DNA from: Capsicum annuum
Lineage: Eukaryota > Streptophyta > Magnoliopsida > Solanales > Solanaceae
Direction of reading: 5' to 3'
Length of the DNA stretch: 64,000 nt
Assembly: GCF_002878395.1 (NCBI RefSeq)
Contig: NC_061115.1
Location: forward strand, 98,908,093-98,972,092
Every line of letters starts with the position of its first letter. Within the stretch, counting starts at the first letter, position 1. Of this stretch, positions 1 through 12,436 are shown piece after piece. Below the pieces are notes generated by a model. The model made no database searches and was not told the origin of the DNA. It saw only the letters and a list, made by a program, of their open reading frames with translations. The translations under genes and the position numbers were made by a program.

Positions 1-3000
1 CTTCCTAAGTAGCTCCCTTAATGGACTGATTCTGCCAAAGAACTTTGACTAGCGAAACTCCTTTGTTTATTAGTCTGCAAATCTGATAGTCAAGGATTTC
101 GACTGGGATCTCATCATAAGAGAGGTTGTTCTAAATATCTATGCTCTCAATAGGGACTACGACTGATGGGTTACCTATGTATTTCTTTAGCAAGGAGACA
201 TGAAACACTGGATGTACCGAAGATAAATCTGAAGGTAACTCAAGCTCGTAAGCTACCTTTCCAAAACAGCTGAGAATTCAATAAGGATCAATATATCAGG
301 GACTAAGTTTCCCCTTCTTGCCAAAATGCTTCACTCCTTTCATAGGAGAGATCTTCAAGTACATATAGTCATCAATCTCAAACTCGAGATCCTTTCTGCG
401 CATATCTATGTATGATTTTTGTTGGCTCTGAGCTATCTTAAGCCTTTCCCTGATCAACTGGACCTTCTATAAGGTATCAAATAGCAAGCCAAGCCCTACT
501 ACTATAGCCTCAACCTCTTTAAACAAACCAATGGGAGATTTATACCTCCTTCCATAAAGCACCTCAAACGAAGCCATCTAAATACTGGAGTGATAGCTGT
601 TGTTATATGAGAACTCAATCAAAGGCAAGTGGTCATCCCAACTACCTTTAAAGTATATCGCATATGCTTGCAACATATCTTCCAAGTTCTGAATGGTCCT
701 TTCTACTTGAGCTTCTCTCTGAGGATGAAAGGTTGTACTGAGATAAACTCAGGTACCAAGACCCTTTTGGAATACTTTCCAAAAATGAGAGGTGAACTGG
801 GTACCTCTATCTGAAATAATGGACAATGGAACATCGTGCAATCTGACCAACTCCCTGATATAGTGTTTGGTGTAACTCTCGGCTAAATAGAAGGTATGAA
901 CTAGAAGGAAATAAGCTAATTTAGTCATCCTGTCTACAATGACCCACACTGAATCATGTTGATGACGAGTATGAGGCAATCCCATCATGAAGTTCATGTT
1001 CACTTCTTCCTATTTCTAGGTGGGAATACTAACCTCCTGCATGGACCCACTAGGCTTCTGATGCTCAATATTAACCTACTGACATATTAAACACTTAGCC
1101 ACAAACTCTGTAATGTCTTTTTTCATACCACTCCACCAATAGATCTCCCACAAATTATGGTACATCTTTATGGCCCATAGATGAATAGAGTAATGTGTAC
1201 CATGAGCTTCTGGAAGAATTTGCTACCTTAATCCATCTACACCTGGCACACACAGAAGACTATGATAACGTAATACACCATCTACCCTAGGGAGAAAACC
1301 TCTACCTTCTAATTTCTGAATGATTCCTTCAACTGGACTAAACTGGGATCCCTATCCTACTTTTCCTTCACTTCGGAAACTAGGGATGATTCATAGCTAC
1401 TCTGCACCCACACACTACCTTCTACTGAATCTACTAAGCGAACACCTAGTTGGGCTAGTTGATGAACCTTCTGGGCTAACTTCTTCTTACTGTTCTCAAC
1501 ATGGGAAACACTACCCATAGAAATTCTACTGAGAGCGTCAGCCACTACATTGGCCTTGCTCAGATGATACAGAACACTTATGTCATAGTCTTTCAATAAT
1601 TCCAACCACCTTCTCTAATGGAGGTTGAGGTATTTCTGAGAGAACATATACTTCACGCTCTTATGATCAATGAACACATCAACGTGCACACCATACAAGT
1701 AATGCCTCCAAATTTTTAATGAAAAAACTAGTGCTACTAACTGAAGTTCATGAGTAGGATAGTTCTTCTTATGGGTCTTAAGCTGTCTAAAGGCATAGGC
1801 TATGACCTTACCTCTCTACATCAAAACCTAACCCAATCTAACTCTGGAAGCATCACAATACATAACAAAACCATCTAAACCATCTGGTAGGGTCAAAAGT
1901 GGAGTTGTAGTGAGTCGAGTCTTTAACTCCTAAAAACTCTTCTCACAAGAATCTGATCACTGGAACTTGAATTTTTTCGGAGTCAATATAGATATAGAGG
2001 ATGCAATAGACAAAAATCCCTCAACAAATCATTGGTAATAGCTAGCCAAACCCAAGAAACTCCTGATATCTAATGGAGATATGGTCCTGGATCAGTTTTT
2101 TACTGCTTTGGTCTTTTGGGGATCAACTCAAATACCATCACCGAAAATTATATGGCCAAGTATTGTTACTAACTTTAGACAAAATTTCCACTTACTTAAT
2201 TTGGTGAATAACTGATGGTTTCTGAGATTCTACAATACTATTCTTAGATGGTCTACCTGATCATGTTCACTACAGGAGTAAACTAGAATTCCATCTTTGA
2301 AGACTATGATGAACATATCAAAGTACTACTTGAAAACATGGTTCATCAAGTCCATGAAGGTTGTTGGGGCATTGGTAAGACCAAATACATGACTAAAAAT
2401 TAGATGTGACCATACCAAGTTTGGAAAGTTGCTTTTAGGATGTCACTTTCGCTGACTTTGAGCTGATGATAGCCTGATCTGAGGTTTATCTAAGAGAAAT
2501 AACTGGCACCTTGAAGTTGGTCAAACAAGTCATCGATTCTGGGAAGTGGATACTTGTTCTTGACTATAACTTTATTTGATTGACGGTAATCTATGCACAT
2601 TCTGAGAGAACCGTCTTTCTTACGCATGAATAACATTGGTGTGCCCCACAGGGACATACTGGATCTGATGAATACCTTATCTAAGATATCCTTTAGCTGT
2701 TCCTTTAATTCTTTGAGTTTTACTAGAGCCATTCGGTATGGAGGGATGGAGATGGGCTGAGTATCTGGGAGAAGATCAATTCTGAAATCAATTCCCTTTC
2801 AGGAGAAACTCCAGGAAGATCTTTTTGGAAACACATCTTGGAATTCATATACTAATGATATTGATTCAAGAGTAGTGTTTTCTAAACTAGAGTCCTGGAC
2901 TTGAATGAGATGATATACACATCCCTTAGATATTATATTTCTATCCCAAAGGTAAGAAATAAGATGACCCTAAGTGTTGAAGTACTACCCTTCCACTCGA

Positions 3001-3530
3001 GGGCGGGTTTATTCAGAAATTGAAACTAGACAACTCTATTTATGCAGTTGACTGAGGCATAACAGGAATGAAGCCAATCCATGTCAAAAATGCCATCGAA
3101 AGCAGTCATCTCTAATTTGACTAAATCTGCTGAAGTGACCTTTTGAGATATCATAATCGGACAGTTCATGTATACCCACTGGGCTAAGATGGATTTACCC
3201 ACTAGTCTAAGATAGATTTATCCACTGGGGTAGAAACTAAGAAGGACTCTGCTAGAATTTTAGGACTGACTCTGAAATCAACTGCTATATATAGAGTAAC
3301 AAAAGACAAAGAAGCTCCTGGATCTAGCAAAGCATAAACATGTAAATGGAAAAATTGTAACGTACAAGTGACCACATCAGGAGAAATTTTCTGATCCTGT
3401 TGGGATTGAAGAGCATAGAGTCTATTTAGGCGTTGCCCACTGGTGGCACTAGAAAAGGCACCCTGTTGATTCGGGCAACCGAACTGAGATAGGGGACGAT
3501 AATGCTGATTCTGCGAACCCACCTAAGGAC
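1..3530 (-). pseudogene. Degraded chromovirus pol (protease-RT-RNase H-integrase-chromodomain)
   Basis: Protease: an open piece at 3202-3522 carries LLDPGAS at about 3310-3330, the D-x-G active-site region. RT: 2490-2732 carries the [14 protein letters not shown] block. RNase H: about 1500-1870, ending in [11 protein letters not shown] near 1540. Integrase core: 749-1003 has MGLPHTRHQHDSVWVIVDRM and ISDRGTQFTSHFWK. The chromodomain begins at 1-60 (VKVLWQNQS, then a TAG where Trp is expected). Polyprotein processing would normally release these enzymes for copying RNA into DNA and integrating it; here frames are broken throughout. Normal length for the polyprotein is about 1,300-1,500 residues, and the visible pieces cover most of it in order, minus the last part of the chromodomain outside the window. 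Confidence 0.85.
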
Positions 3531-3699
3531 ACTATCTAACTCTGTGGCTTGGCTTTCTATATCTAAAACACATATCTTTGCTAAATCTGCAGATACCCTG
3601 GTGGTTTCTGTTGAACTTTTGCCAAAGGGGATTGGTTCGGGCACTGCTAATATTGCCCTGGGGTTTAGAGCCTGATGCCCTTTCTCGGTTGCCATCTCT

Positions 3700-4560
3700 A
3701 AATTTTGGCAGGCACTGGTTGAGGAAGGAGCTGGAACTTAGGATTTTGGGTGGAACTGAGAATGATTCCCTTTCTTTAACTTAGGCTGGGCAAAATTAAA
3801 ACTACCTGCTCTCACCCTCTTATTCTCTTTTTTTTTTTATTTGTTAGCCTCCTCTATCTGCTGAGCATGGACCATGATCCTGGATATGTCTATCTCTTTA
3901 AAAAGAATTGTGGTCCTACACTCCTTGAACATACTGCTAGACACTCCTGGCACAAACATACTCATCTTTGATTTGCTATCTGCTACAACATGCAGGGCAT
4001 ATCTGGCTAACTAAGTAAACATGAGAGAATACTCTTGCACTGTCATATTTCCATGCTTCAGGTTTATAAACTCCAAAACCTTTGCTTCCCTAAACTCTAG
4101 ATAAAAGAACCTATCTAGAAAAGCAACTGCAAATTCCTCCTATTCTATGGACCCTGCATCTACGGCCCTCTCTGCCTTTCACTATTTGAACCATTAGTGA
4201 TCCATATCCTGTAACTGATATGCGGCTAACTTAGCACTCTCAACAGTATTCACCCCTATGATATTGGTAACCTTATGCACCTGATTGAGAAATTCCTGAG
4301 GGTCCTCATCTGACTTAAAACCAGTAACTGATGGAGGGTTTATTCGGATAAAGTATTGAATCCTGGTAGCAGCAGTATTAGCTACTGGGTTGACCAGAAC
4401 TGCAGTTGGACGTTCATTCTGGGCTACCACAGAATTTGCTAGGGTGGTGAAGGCTACTCTAAACTCCATGTGGGAGACATGATCGCCAAAAGGATTTGAT
4501 TGATGGGCGAGGGGTTGACTGATCTCCCATTCCTCTTCCTCGAGTCCTCTTTGGAGGAAT
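3700..4560 (-). pseudogene. Degraded chromovirus gag
   Basis: The open stretch at 4194-4469 encodes a gag N-terminal region with FRVAFTTLANSVVAQN and EDPQEFLNQVHKVTNIIGV, typical of plant chromovirus capsid-nucleocapsid precursors that coat the element RNA. The natural start appears lost: the position aligned with the gag ATG of the plus-strand copy at about 36.75 kb reads ATT at 4560-4558, and the frame shifts before residue 30. The rest of gag (about 3830-4190) is recognisable but full of stops. The zinc-knuckle segment before protease is eroded; only scattered Cys and His codons remain. A non-coding leader of about 200 bp separates gag from the primer site. Confidence 0.75.
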
Positions 4561-4761
4561 ATTCTATAAACAGAAGAGAAAATAGGATTAGAAAGAGAGT
4601 GTAATTGGAGGTCATGCTCATTCGTGCGACATGAATACTGAAAAAAGGAAAACTTTTCCTAAAACATCTCGTAGCCACTTGTCCATAAGTGTGGCATGCA
4701 ACACAGCTATACATAAGACTCTAATAGATGCGACTTTCAGACTTCCTCTGAAACTGTTGAA

Positions 4762-4777
4762 CCGGGCTTTGATACCA
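4762..4777 (-). other. Primer binding site, tRNA-iMet type
   Basis: On the minus strand the sequence is TGGTATCAAAGCCCGG, lying about 4-5 nt inside the LTR end at about 4782. It matches the reverse complement of the plant initiator-Met tRNA 3' end with a few substitutions. It fixes the 5' LTR/internal boundary and the element's orientation. Confidence 0.85.
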
Positions 4778-4781
4778 AGTT

Positions 4782-7343
4782 TATAATGCCCCGAGTCTGT
4801 ACCCTGGATGCTACACGATGCTCATAATCCTGAAGGACCACAAGCTAACCCATGAATGGTACCCGCTGTAATAACTGAATAATAATACTGAATAATATGC
4901 ATAATTAGGAAAACACAGATGCCCTAAGGTTCAAATCTGTAAATAAATCTGAATGCAGTATTAAAATACCAAAACTAAATATAATTACTAAAATATTGAA
5001 TAACTGTCTAAATATACTCTAGTTTGAAAAAGCCTTTAACTGTCTCAACTGTGAAGTTAATGGGACGAGCCCCCGACTAACTCCAACTACTGAAATAAAA
5101 TTGAAGTACTATAAATAATAAGCATGTCCTCAAACTATGAGGACTTATCACTACTCTGAAAGATGAGAATCTTAATTGCTAAGGTGCTCTGGGGCCCATA
5201 CGTCTGAACCTATGATATAAGACATCATAGCCCAAAGAAAAGCATATGTCAGTACTTTGAATCTATTGGTATTCTCAGTAAGGTTTGCTAAAATACAAGG
5301 ATTCATATGCATAAATAATAATAACTGAATAACATGAGTATGACTGAGCAAGAATACGTGCATGAACAGATAGGCTGTAACTAATATAGTGCTAATACTG
5401 AGTACTAAATTGGAAAACTAATAACAAATATCTAGGTTTACGAATACTGTATTACTAATTATCTAAATGACTGTATCTAATAGTTATAAGTACTGTTGAA
5501 CCATACTGAGTTCCGTACTAGCAGAGTGACCATGTCTTATAGTCTTGAATCTGTAGAACAGAACTAAGTTTTATTCTGAGACTAAGACTAGAATTGAGAC
5601 TGTAAGAGGTAATCATCTAACCGACATTCCCCTTCGCTACCTGATTTATGGTCTAACTTGTAACCCCAGTTGAAAAGGTGTTAATATCGTAACACAGGTA
5701 AGGACAAGCTACGAGTTAACCCTCTCTGACAAGAAACTCTTACGTCAACCCTTGCTGGAAGGATAACTCAAATGAGAAGCATTAACCCTCATAATTTTTG
5801 GCAGAAAGATACCTCAACCTACGCTGGCTACATAGTTCTGTAATGGAGGGATTGCTGCTAAGGGTCAAACCCTCTGCTAACAGGAATGCCCCCCCCCCCC
5901 CCCCCGGGTTAACTTGGTGCTGAATCTTACTCTTACTGAATAGACACTGAACTAATTTCTAGTTTGTAATAGGCTGGACTGAATGGTTACTGATATTACT
6001 GCTTAGCTAAACAGAACTGAGTTTACTAATTTCCATTGATTGAAAAAATACTACTGAATTCTTTTAGCTAACTGAGTTTACTGAGGTCTGAACTGGATAC
6101 TAAATTAGACTGGAATAATATTCTACTGAGTTATCTTGAGTTCTGTAACTGACTGAGAGTACTAATGATCGTGTCATGACTGATACTACTCTATAACTGA
6201 CCATGGCTCTAGGTAATCGCTAAATTATTGTGTACAAGTACCTCCAAGACTCGATAACATAAATTAAGAGACATGGTATAATGTGAAATATATAAACTAT
6301 GAACTTGATCATCATTCATACATTGGGGCATTTTTACAAACACTTGCATGATATAACTTGCACATAAGCTAACTTGACATGATTTCATTCTCTTAATAGT
6401 GCACATGGACAATTTATCAAGCACTTGGTGAGCATAGAATATGCACATAGTATTGAACAACAAGTAAGCATCATAATTCATATCTAATTTCACAAGTCAA
6501 GGGTTTGTCATGGATTCACATAATCTACACACATAATGAGCAATGTCACATGAGTTACATATTAAAATCATGAATTGGGAACTTATTCCAAATAGAAATC
6601 ATATATACACTTTAATTCCAACCATGGAAATTATAAAATGAATTACTTGAAGTTTAAAAGATATCCTTGGACTCCAAGGGTGGAAGGAACCCTAGGATGA
6701 ACACTTCACATACCTGTGTTGTAGAATTCCTGAAAGTTTATTGTTGAATCTTAAGTTCTTGATTTGAAATTTAAGCACCTAGGCTTTTGTTCTTGAGCTA
6801 ATTGGAGAATGAATGAGTATATTAGCTATCCAAAGGGCTTAATTTCATGTTTTAGGCACTGAAGGACGTGGGGAAAGACCTATATACCCCCAAGAACGTA
6901 GTCTTTTAATGACTGAAAACTGCGCTATCGATGGGCAGGTCGACGAGCGCATCGATGGCATTGATGCGATAGCCAATGTATCACACCATGTTTGTGTTGA
7001 TTCACTAGAATTGGACACTAGTAGTTGGGGAAAAATATTAATCAACACAATAGTCGATGTGGCATTCCAAGATCACTTTGACCACTATTTTGGGATTCCA
7101 ACGGAGCTTCAAACGAAGTTTGAAAAATCTATAACTTGTCCAAAACACCTACGGACATTCCTGATCATGAATCAACCTAAATATGAACATTTAATAGATT
7201 TAAAAGTTGTGAAATAAGATTTCCAACCTTCTTAGGCTAAAATGACACTAAGTTTGAGTACGTAGCTAAAATATTCTAAGTCTGGGACCCCCTGATAAGC
7301 CTAAAGGACTAAATTAAACTTAGGATTTTGTGGGGTCTTACCA
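4782..7343 (-). repeat. 5' LTR of the first chromovirus
   Basis: On the minus strand the LTR starts TGGTAAGACCCCACA at 7343 and ends ...GGGGCATTATA at 4782, just before the primer site; the final CA has become TA. Its length of 2,562 bp is within 1 bp of the solo LTR at 28931-31493, and both share the block read as GTCCTCAT...GAGGACAT (here at about 5115-5150). It also contains a 17-base C tract (5889-5905) and, on the minus strand, AGGTATGTGAAGTGTTCATC at about 6695-6715, which is also found in the LTR at 34269-36528. An open frame of 102 codons on the plus strand (6909-7217) lies antisense in this LTR and looks accidental. Confidence 0.82.
5889..5905. repeat. Poly-C tract of 17 bases
   Basis: A pure C run inside the LTR of the first element. 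Other runs occur at 29407-29415, 46109-46120 and about 52670-52679. Length may be affected by sequencing or assembly. Confidence 0.9.
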
Positions 7344-10210
7344 AAATAAATAGTTGAAGAGGGATATATAGCACTATATAAGGCTAATGAATGCATATAC
7401 AATATGAATAAACAAAGGGAAAAAAGGATATACAGTGATTCCATAGCTTGATATATGTATATACATATAGGTATACAAAACTAACTCAAAAGGTAACAAC
7501 CTAAGATATCCAACTTAACCTTTGCAAGAAATCCTAACCAAGTAGTGAAGCTAATACTAGTATGATCAAAGTCCCTAATCATAATGTCTAACCATGAAAT
7601 AGTTATCCTTAATACAATTTATCATAAAAAAGTAAAGGGATCAAAATCATACCTTTGACCTTAGTATCAATACATAATCAATCTACCAAAAACAAACCAT
7701 AATAAAAATAATAAAGTAACCGACTATTCTGGATAAGTAATATCTAACTGAGCCTGAACAAACCAGAAGGTTTAATCAACACTCATTAAATAACAATCAT
7801 AGCCTATACCTGTGCAACCCCTACAAAGTTGATAGATATAAGCACCAAATAATATCCTGGTGACTGGCAATGCATATGATGAATAAATTCAAATTAAATC
7901 CATAATTTCATATCGATCCAAGTGCCATAACATATCCAATGTATACACCTCGTGTAGCTCAATGGATTACAAAGAAAGTACCTTCAACGACCTCTTTTCT
8001 CTAGCATGATGGTTCATAGATGGAGGAGCTCCTAAGGGGTTCAATAATATCCATACACACTACCCTAGTCCTGATCCAGGATTTCTAATAATCATCATCA
8101 CTGACCTACTCTACCCATTAATAGAGAGGTATATATATAAAATAAATACATGGACTCAAACCATGGGTAATAGAGTATAGTCTATAAATCCATTGGGTAG
8201 GATCTCTAGGACTAAATAATCATAGTATGGTAGAAAGCGTCAGAATCTCTCAAAACCAAAGTAAATATTAGTGGTAAAAAAAGGGGATAAACTATGAAAT
8301 CTCACTCTAATTTCTAAAAAAATAATTTTTAGTTTTAAGAGATCATAAATCATCCATTAAGGTGGTATGATTCCCTTTATAAAAGAAAGTTTAAAGGTTG
8401 AAAGTGGGGATAAATTCCCTTTTTAGAAAATAATTGTACAATCATGATTTAATTGAAATCGTACCACTAAGTGAGCATAAATGTACCCAATCCTATAGAT
8501 TCCATCAGCAATACCAAACAATATAATCATAAGTAGCCAATCCTCTGTAGACTAAATCCACATCCTTTGAAAGAATCACCTAGAGTTCAACCGGTATTGT
8601 AACCACGACCTCAGTCCCAATAGTATATAACCAGCATAGTAATAATATTATAATTTGGAATACTATGATAATCTAATAAGTCAAATAGTAAATACTAAAG
8701 GATACTTAGCATCAAATATGGTTAACATGATTATAATCTAGGGTGATAGGATTCTGTCGCTATAACTCACATTTCATCTTAAGGGTCTATTCAAACTTCT
8801 ATCACCAAACTCCTAAATTAGGCTAAGTCATGATAGACTACCCATAATCATATCCTACCATCCTTACATATATCATGAAATATATATAATACACTATCTC
8901 ATGAAGAAGAGTAGACTGAAGTCTACCTCGATGCCAAATCATAAGTCTTGAGTTGTCAACAAATTTCCCATCTTAGCTCCATGATAAAAAAAATACCTCC
9001 ATACTATAAAAATAATAATCCACATGTCATGAGGATTAAAACAAGACCCATATTGCTATATAAAAGGTCAAATCATAATTTGGGTCAAGAATGAGCTCGT
9101 GGGGCCTACAAATGGAATTCAAGATTGAATTCGTCACGAGGTTCCTTGAAGGACAAGGGATATGTGCTCAAAATTTGAATGCTAAAGGTGTATAAATCAG
9201 GGCCTAAATCAGCCCCTAAGGTCTAGTGATTCAAAGACCTTATCTTTAAGAATTTACAATGAAATAAAATGATAGTTAACATAAAAAATTATGGGAAATG
9301 ACCAATGAGAGTTAGGCTAACTTACCTTAGCTTCAATGGATGATTTCCCACACTTTCCCTCTTTTTAAGATCCTTAAATAGTTAAAATAGTGGAGACAAT
9401 GATGGAAAATTAGATAAAGAAAGGGGATTTAACAATCCCTAGGCGCCGTTAAAGTAGTCGCTCAGTTGCAACGACTGCTGCTGAAATGGCCCTTCGAACA
9501 CTAAAGTGGTCGGGTACAGAGATGCGGACATCACTAAAGCAATGTCTTGGATGCTAAAGCGGTGTTCACTAAAGCAAAAAATGATCAGATATGAGGTCCT
9601 TAGCCAAATGGGCAAGGCCGCTAAAAGCAACCCAGTGTCATTATAACGACTACTAATTAAGCAGTCAAATGGCTACTTAAGTCTTTGCACCAATAACCTG
9701 AGGCATCATATTTTCTAAGTCCAAAATAGACTCCAATCGGGTGCTCGAGATTCATTTGAAACCCCATGTATGCAAATGAACTATCTTACCATACTAAATT
9801 TGAAATTTCAAACTCAATGGAACCATTGAAACTTTCATCCAAGATCGCTTTGACTAAATGTGAGGCCCATATCTATAGTTTTATTTTTCATATAATATAC
9901 CCAATAGTGCAAAATGATTCTAAAAGCCTTGGGACCTAAACCAAGTATCCCTCTATCTTAAAATAGATATTTTGGAGCTGGTTGTGCTATTGAAATTCTA
10001 ACTCAAGGTTATTTACTAAGAGTTCTAGTCTAAGACAAATCCTTAACAACGAAAGCTACAAAATTGAAAAATAAACCTAAAACCTAAATGAACTATCCAA
10101 TAACCAAATGATAATTTTGACAAGTCATAAATGGCCTATAGCCACTGTGGAAAGAATTGAAATGTTAGACATGCATGTAAAGCAGGGAAATAACCTAGAG
10201 TGGCATTATA
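7344..10210 (-). repeat. Chromovirus-like LTR remnant, interrupted at its low end
   Basis: No coding frame is credible here. On the minus strand the segment seems to begin near 10210 (TATAATGCCACTC, probably from TGTAATGCC) and runs through a GC-richer leader at 9440-9650 with repeated CTAAAGC/TTTAGCG words and a splice-donor-like AAGGTAAGT near 9320-9340. These features resemble U3/R/U5 layouts of Tekay-type LTRs in Solanaceae. The low end stops exactly where the first element's LTR begins, so that element may have inserted into this LTR. Boundaries and family come from memory of similar repeats, not from alignment. Confidence 0.45.
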
Positions 10211-11590
10211 TTGTACTAGTATTTGGACATTTTTACGAGATTTGTTGGTATAAGATTGGAAGACACTAATGTTTAGGATTTGGTAAATTGTTAAAAGTTC
10301 GTAACTTGTAGGTCATGGCTAGTAGGAAACTGTAAGTCCCATAGTATGTAAATACAATAGTTAGGTGAGTGTGACGGTTCCTTGTGAATCGAGCTTAAGT
10401 GTTGTCATTATTTATTTTAGTTCCTTAAGTGAATCGAGTTTATGTGCTTATTTACTAAAGGTGGTTTCTTTATGTAAATCAAGATGCATGTTAACTGCGA
10501 GCGTATTTTCTTATGGATCCTTGAGTTGTCTGGGCTAATTGCAAGTTGTGGAATAACTCTATGTTGTTTGTTTACTTATGTAACATGGGACATAGTTTAG
10601 GTAATTATTAAGTCATGTTTGTTGAGTAGGAGTTTTGTTGGTAGACTTGACTTGTTTGTTATTCATGTTGACTCATATTTACTTATCTTACTAAGGTAAG
10701 TGCATAGGGTTAAGTGTTATGAACTTGAGGTAAGGCTGCTAGTAATTGCATATATCTTAATTGGAGTATCTATAGAGTCGGTGGCCTAATTGTAATTACA
10801 AATAATACCAAGAACATGGGATGTTAATGTTGTTAATTAATTTGTATAGTCATAAGGGAATCTAAAGGTACTATAGTTTTACATTATAACTGGAATAGTA
10901 GAACAAGGCTAGGTATTTCAAAAGATCCTTCAAATGGGTGGATTATTAAGGGTGAGAAACCTTGGGAATTGAGTATTGTAGAACCCACAAGTAGTTATAT
11001 AGTAAGATCTCACTAGATAACATAGTGGATAGATAGTTATTAGGTCTAAATATGATAAGGGAAAAGTTTTTCTCAATGGTAAGGCTAGTGGTGTGAAAGA
11101 ATATTATTAACTTATGGAAAAGGTCTTTGGCTAATTCAATTTGAAGATGCATGTTTCTTTTTGGATATTTTTGTGATGCTTATGTGTTTTAATTCAGATC
11201 GACTGATGATGCTTAGCTGTACTTATTTTTTGTACTGATACTACTATTTCTATGCCCTTTGTGGGTTTTAAATTGGTTGTACGATTTGAAGGTATTTTAT
11301 ACTTAGGACGGTGAAAATCTTTAACAACTTCTATCTTTATTTCTATGGTAGAACTTGAGTCATGTGTACAGTTAGTAGCCTCTCTTAGTAGCTCTTGTAC
11401 CTCTTTAAACTAGTTCCTTGGGGAAAGGTTTTCACTTTGTATTTCAAGTTTTGGTAAAATAAGTGTAATCAGAATGATATTTGTTTGGTGTCTAATGGAC
11501 TTCCAAATTGTTTAAATAGGTGGTAAGGGTTCTCCTATCTAGGTGGATAAGAGTGGGTGCCCACACGATCCGGTTAGGTGGGTCGTGATA
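10211..11590 (+). repeat. Repeat-derived DNA ending in an LTR-like terminus
   Basis: No open frame of note is seen. The last 65 bp (11527-11590) read GGTTCTCC...GAGTGGGTGCCCACACGATCC...GGGTCGTGATA, the usual 3' end of a group of gypsy LTRs ending in GGGTCGTGACA. The sense is therefore plus. The upstream 1.3 kb is T-rich and without recognisable motifs. It could be the rest of that LTR or an unrelated repeat. Confidence 0.4.
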
Positions 11591-12318
11591 GGTTTGGTTT
11601 GATTTGATTTTTCAATTTTTAACTAGCTAATGATAAATTAATAATGATAAACTAACAGAGACATAAGACAATTATTTCAAATGAACATTAGGAATCAACA
11701 AATTTCTATTTCCTATAACAAGATGAGTGTATATGAATCTTCAAGTATTTTTCAATACCTTTTAAAAGTTTTAGCATGTTTAAGTTGCATAACAATATAG
11801 GTTATTCCACATCCTCACATGTCTAACATCCATAAAACTAAGATGCAACTTTATATAGGATGGTTAACCCAACAAAAATCAAAAGGGCAAGACATTGAAA
11901 AGAAACTGAATGTCTAAGAAAAAAAATTAAAAATTGGCAATATATGACACCTAGACAATTAGATTTAGAGTATTAGGTTTGAGCATAAATGAAACTTAAA
12001 AGTTTTATAGTGCATGTGAAAGAAGTAGACTAAAATCAAATTAATGATTAAAGAAAATAAAATATTTATAATTATTAACGAAAAATTATTGTCATGTATT
12101 CAAATAATTATAAAATTTACAGATGTAATTTGTCAGTTTGATTTGGTTATTTATTCGGTTATTTCATAGTAACACCAAAATCAAGCAAAACATTGTGCAT
12201 TTTTTAACTTTAAAACAAAACCTAATCAGAACAAATCAATTGTCAGTTTTTTTAATCAGTGTGGTTTGGTTCGCGGTCCGATTTAGTTTTTAACCAAATC
12301 ATAAACACCCCTAGCTAC
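11590..12318. mobile_element. Possible MITE-like insertion with GGTTTGG-rich ends
   Basis: The left end (about 11590) reads GGTTTGGTTTGATTTGATTT. The right end (about 12265-12318), reverse-complemented, reads TAGGGGTGTTTATGATTTGG followed by AAAC-rich sequence. Ends of the type TAGGGGTG...GGTTTGGTT are common in hAT-like MITEs of plants. The 0.7-kb interior is AT-rich and non-coding. I could not see a matching 8-bp target duplication, so the exact ends are uncertain. Confidence 0.35.
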
Positions 12319-12436
12319 AAGGAGTTAGTTGTCTAGAAAGATTTAGACGCTAACTAACAATTTTATGTGGCTTAAGTGGTTCAAAATAGGTGGAGTGTTA
12401 GTTTGTGTAGACACAAAGTCTTTGTTTCTAGAGTAT

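Larger units (their letters stand above)
1..7343 (-). mobile_element. Ty3-gypsy Tekay/Del-type chromovirus, 3' end outside window
   Basis: The minus strand reads, from high to low coordinate: 5' LTR (4782-7343), tRNA-iMet-type primer site (4762-4777), gag, protease, reverse transcriptase, RNase H, integrase and the start of a chromodomain at the window edge. This order (integrase last, then chromodomain) is that of Ty3-gypsy chromoviruses. The chromodomain and the 2.5-kb LTR point to the Tekay/Del lineage. The internal region is broken by many stops and small indels, so the copy is not autonomous. The missing 3' LTR should lie left of position 1. The LTR abuts another LTR-like sequence at 7343/7344, which suggests insertion into that older repeat. 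Confidence 0.88.

Noticed and set aside
6909..7217. 102-codon plus-strand open frame
   Set aside because: It lies antisense inside the 5' LTR of the first element, spans the LTR leader, and matches no family I know. Most likely chance.
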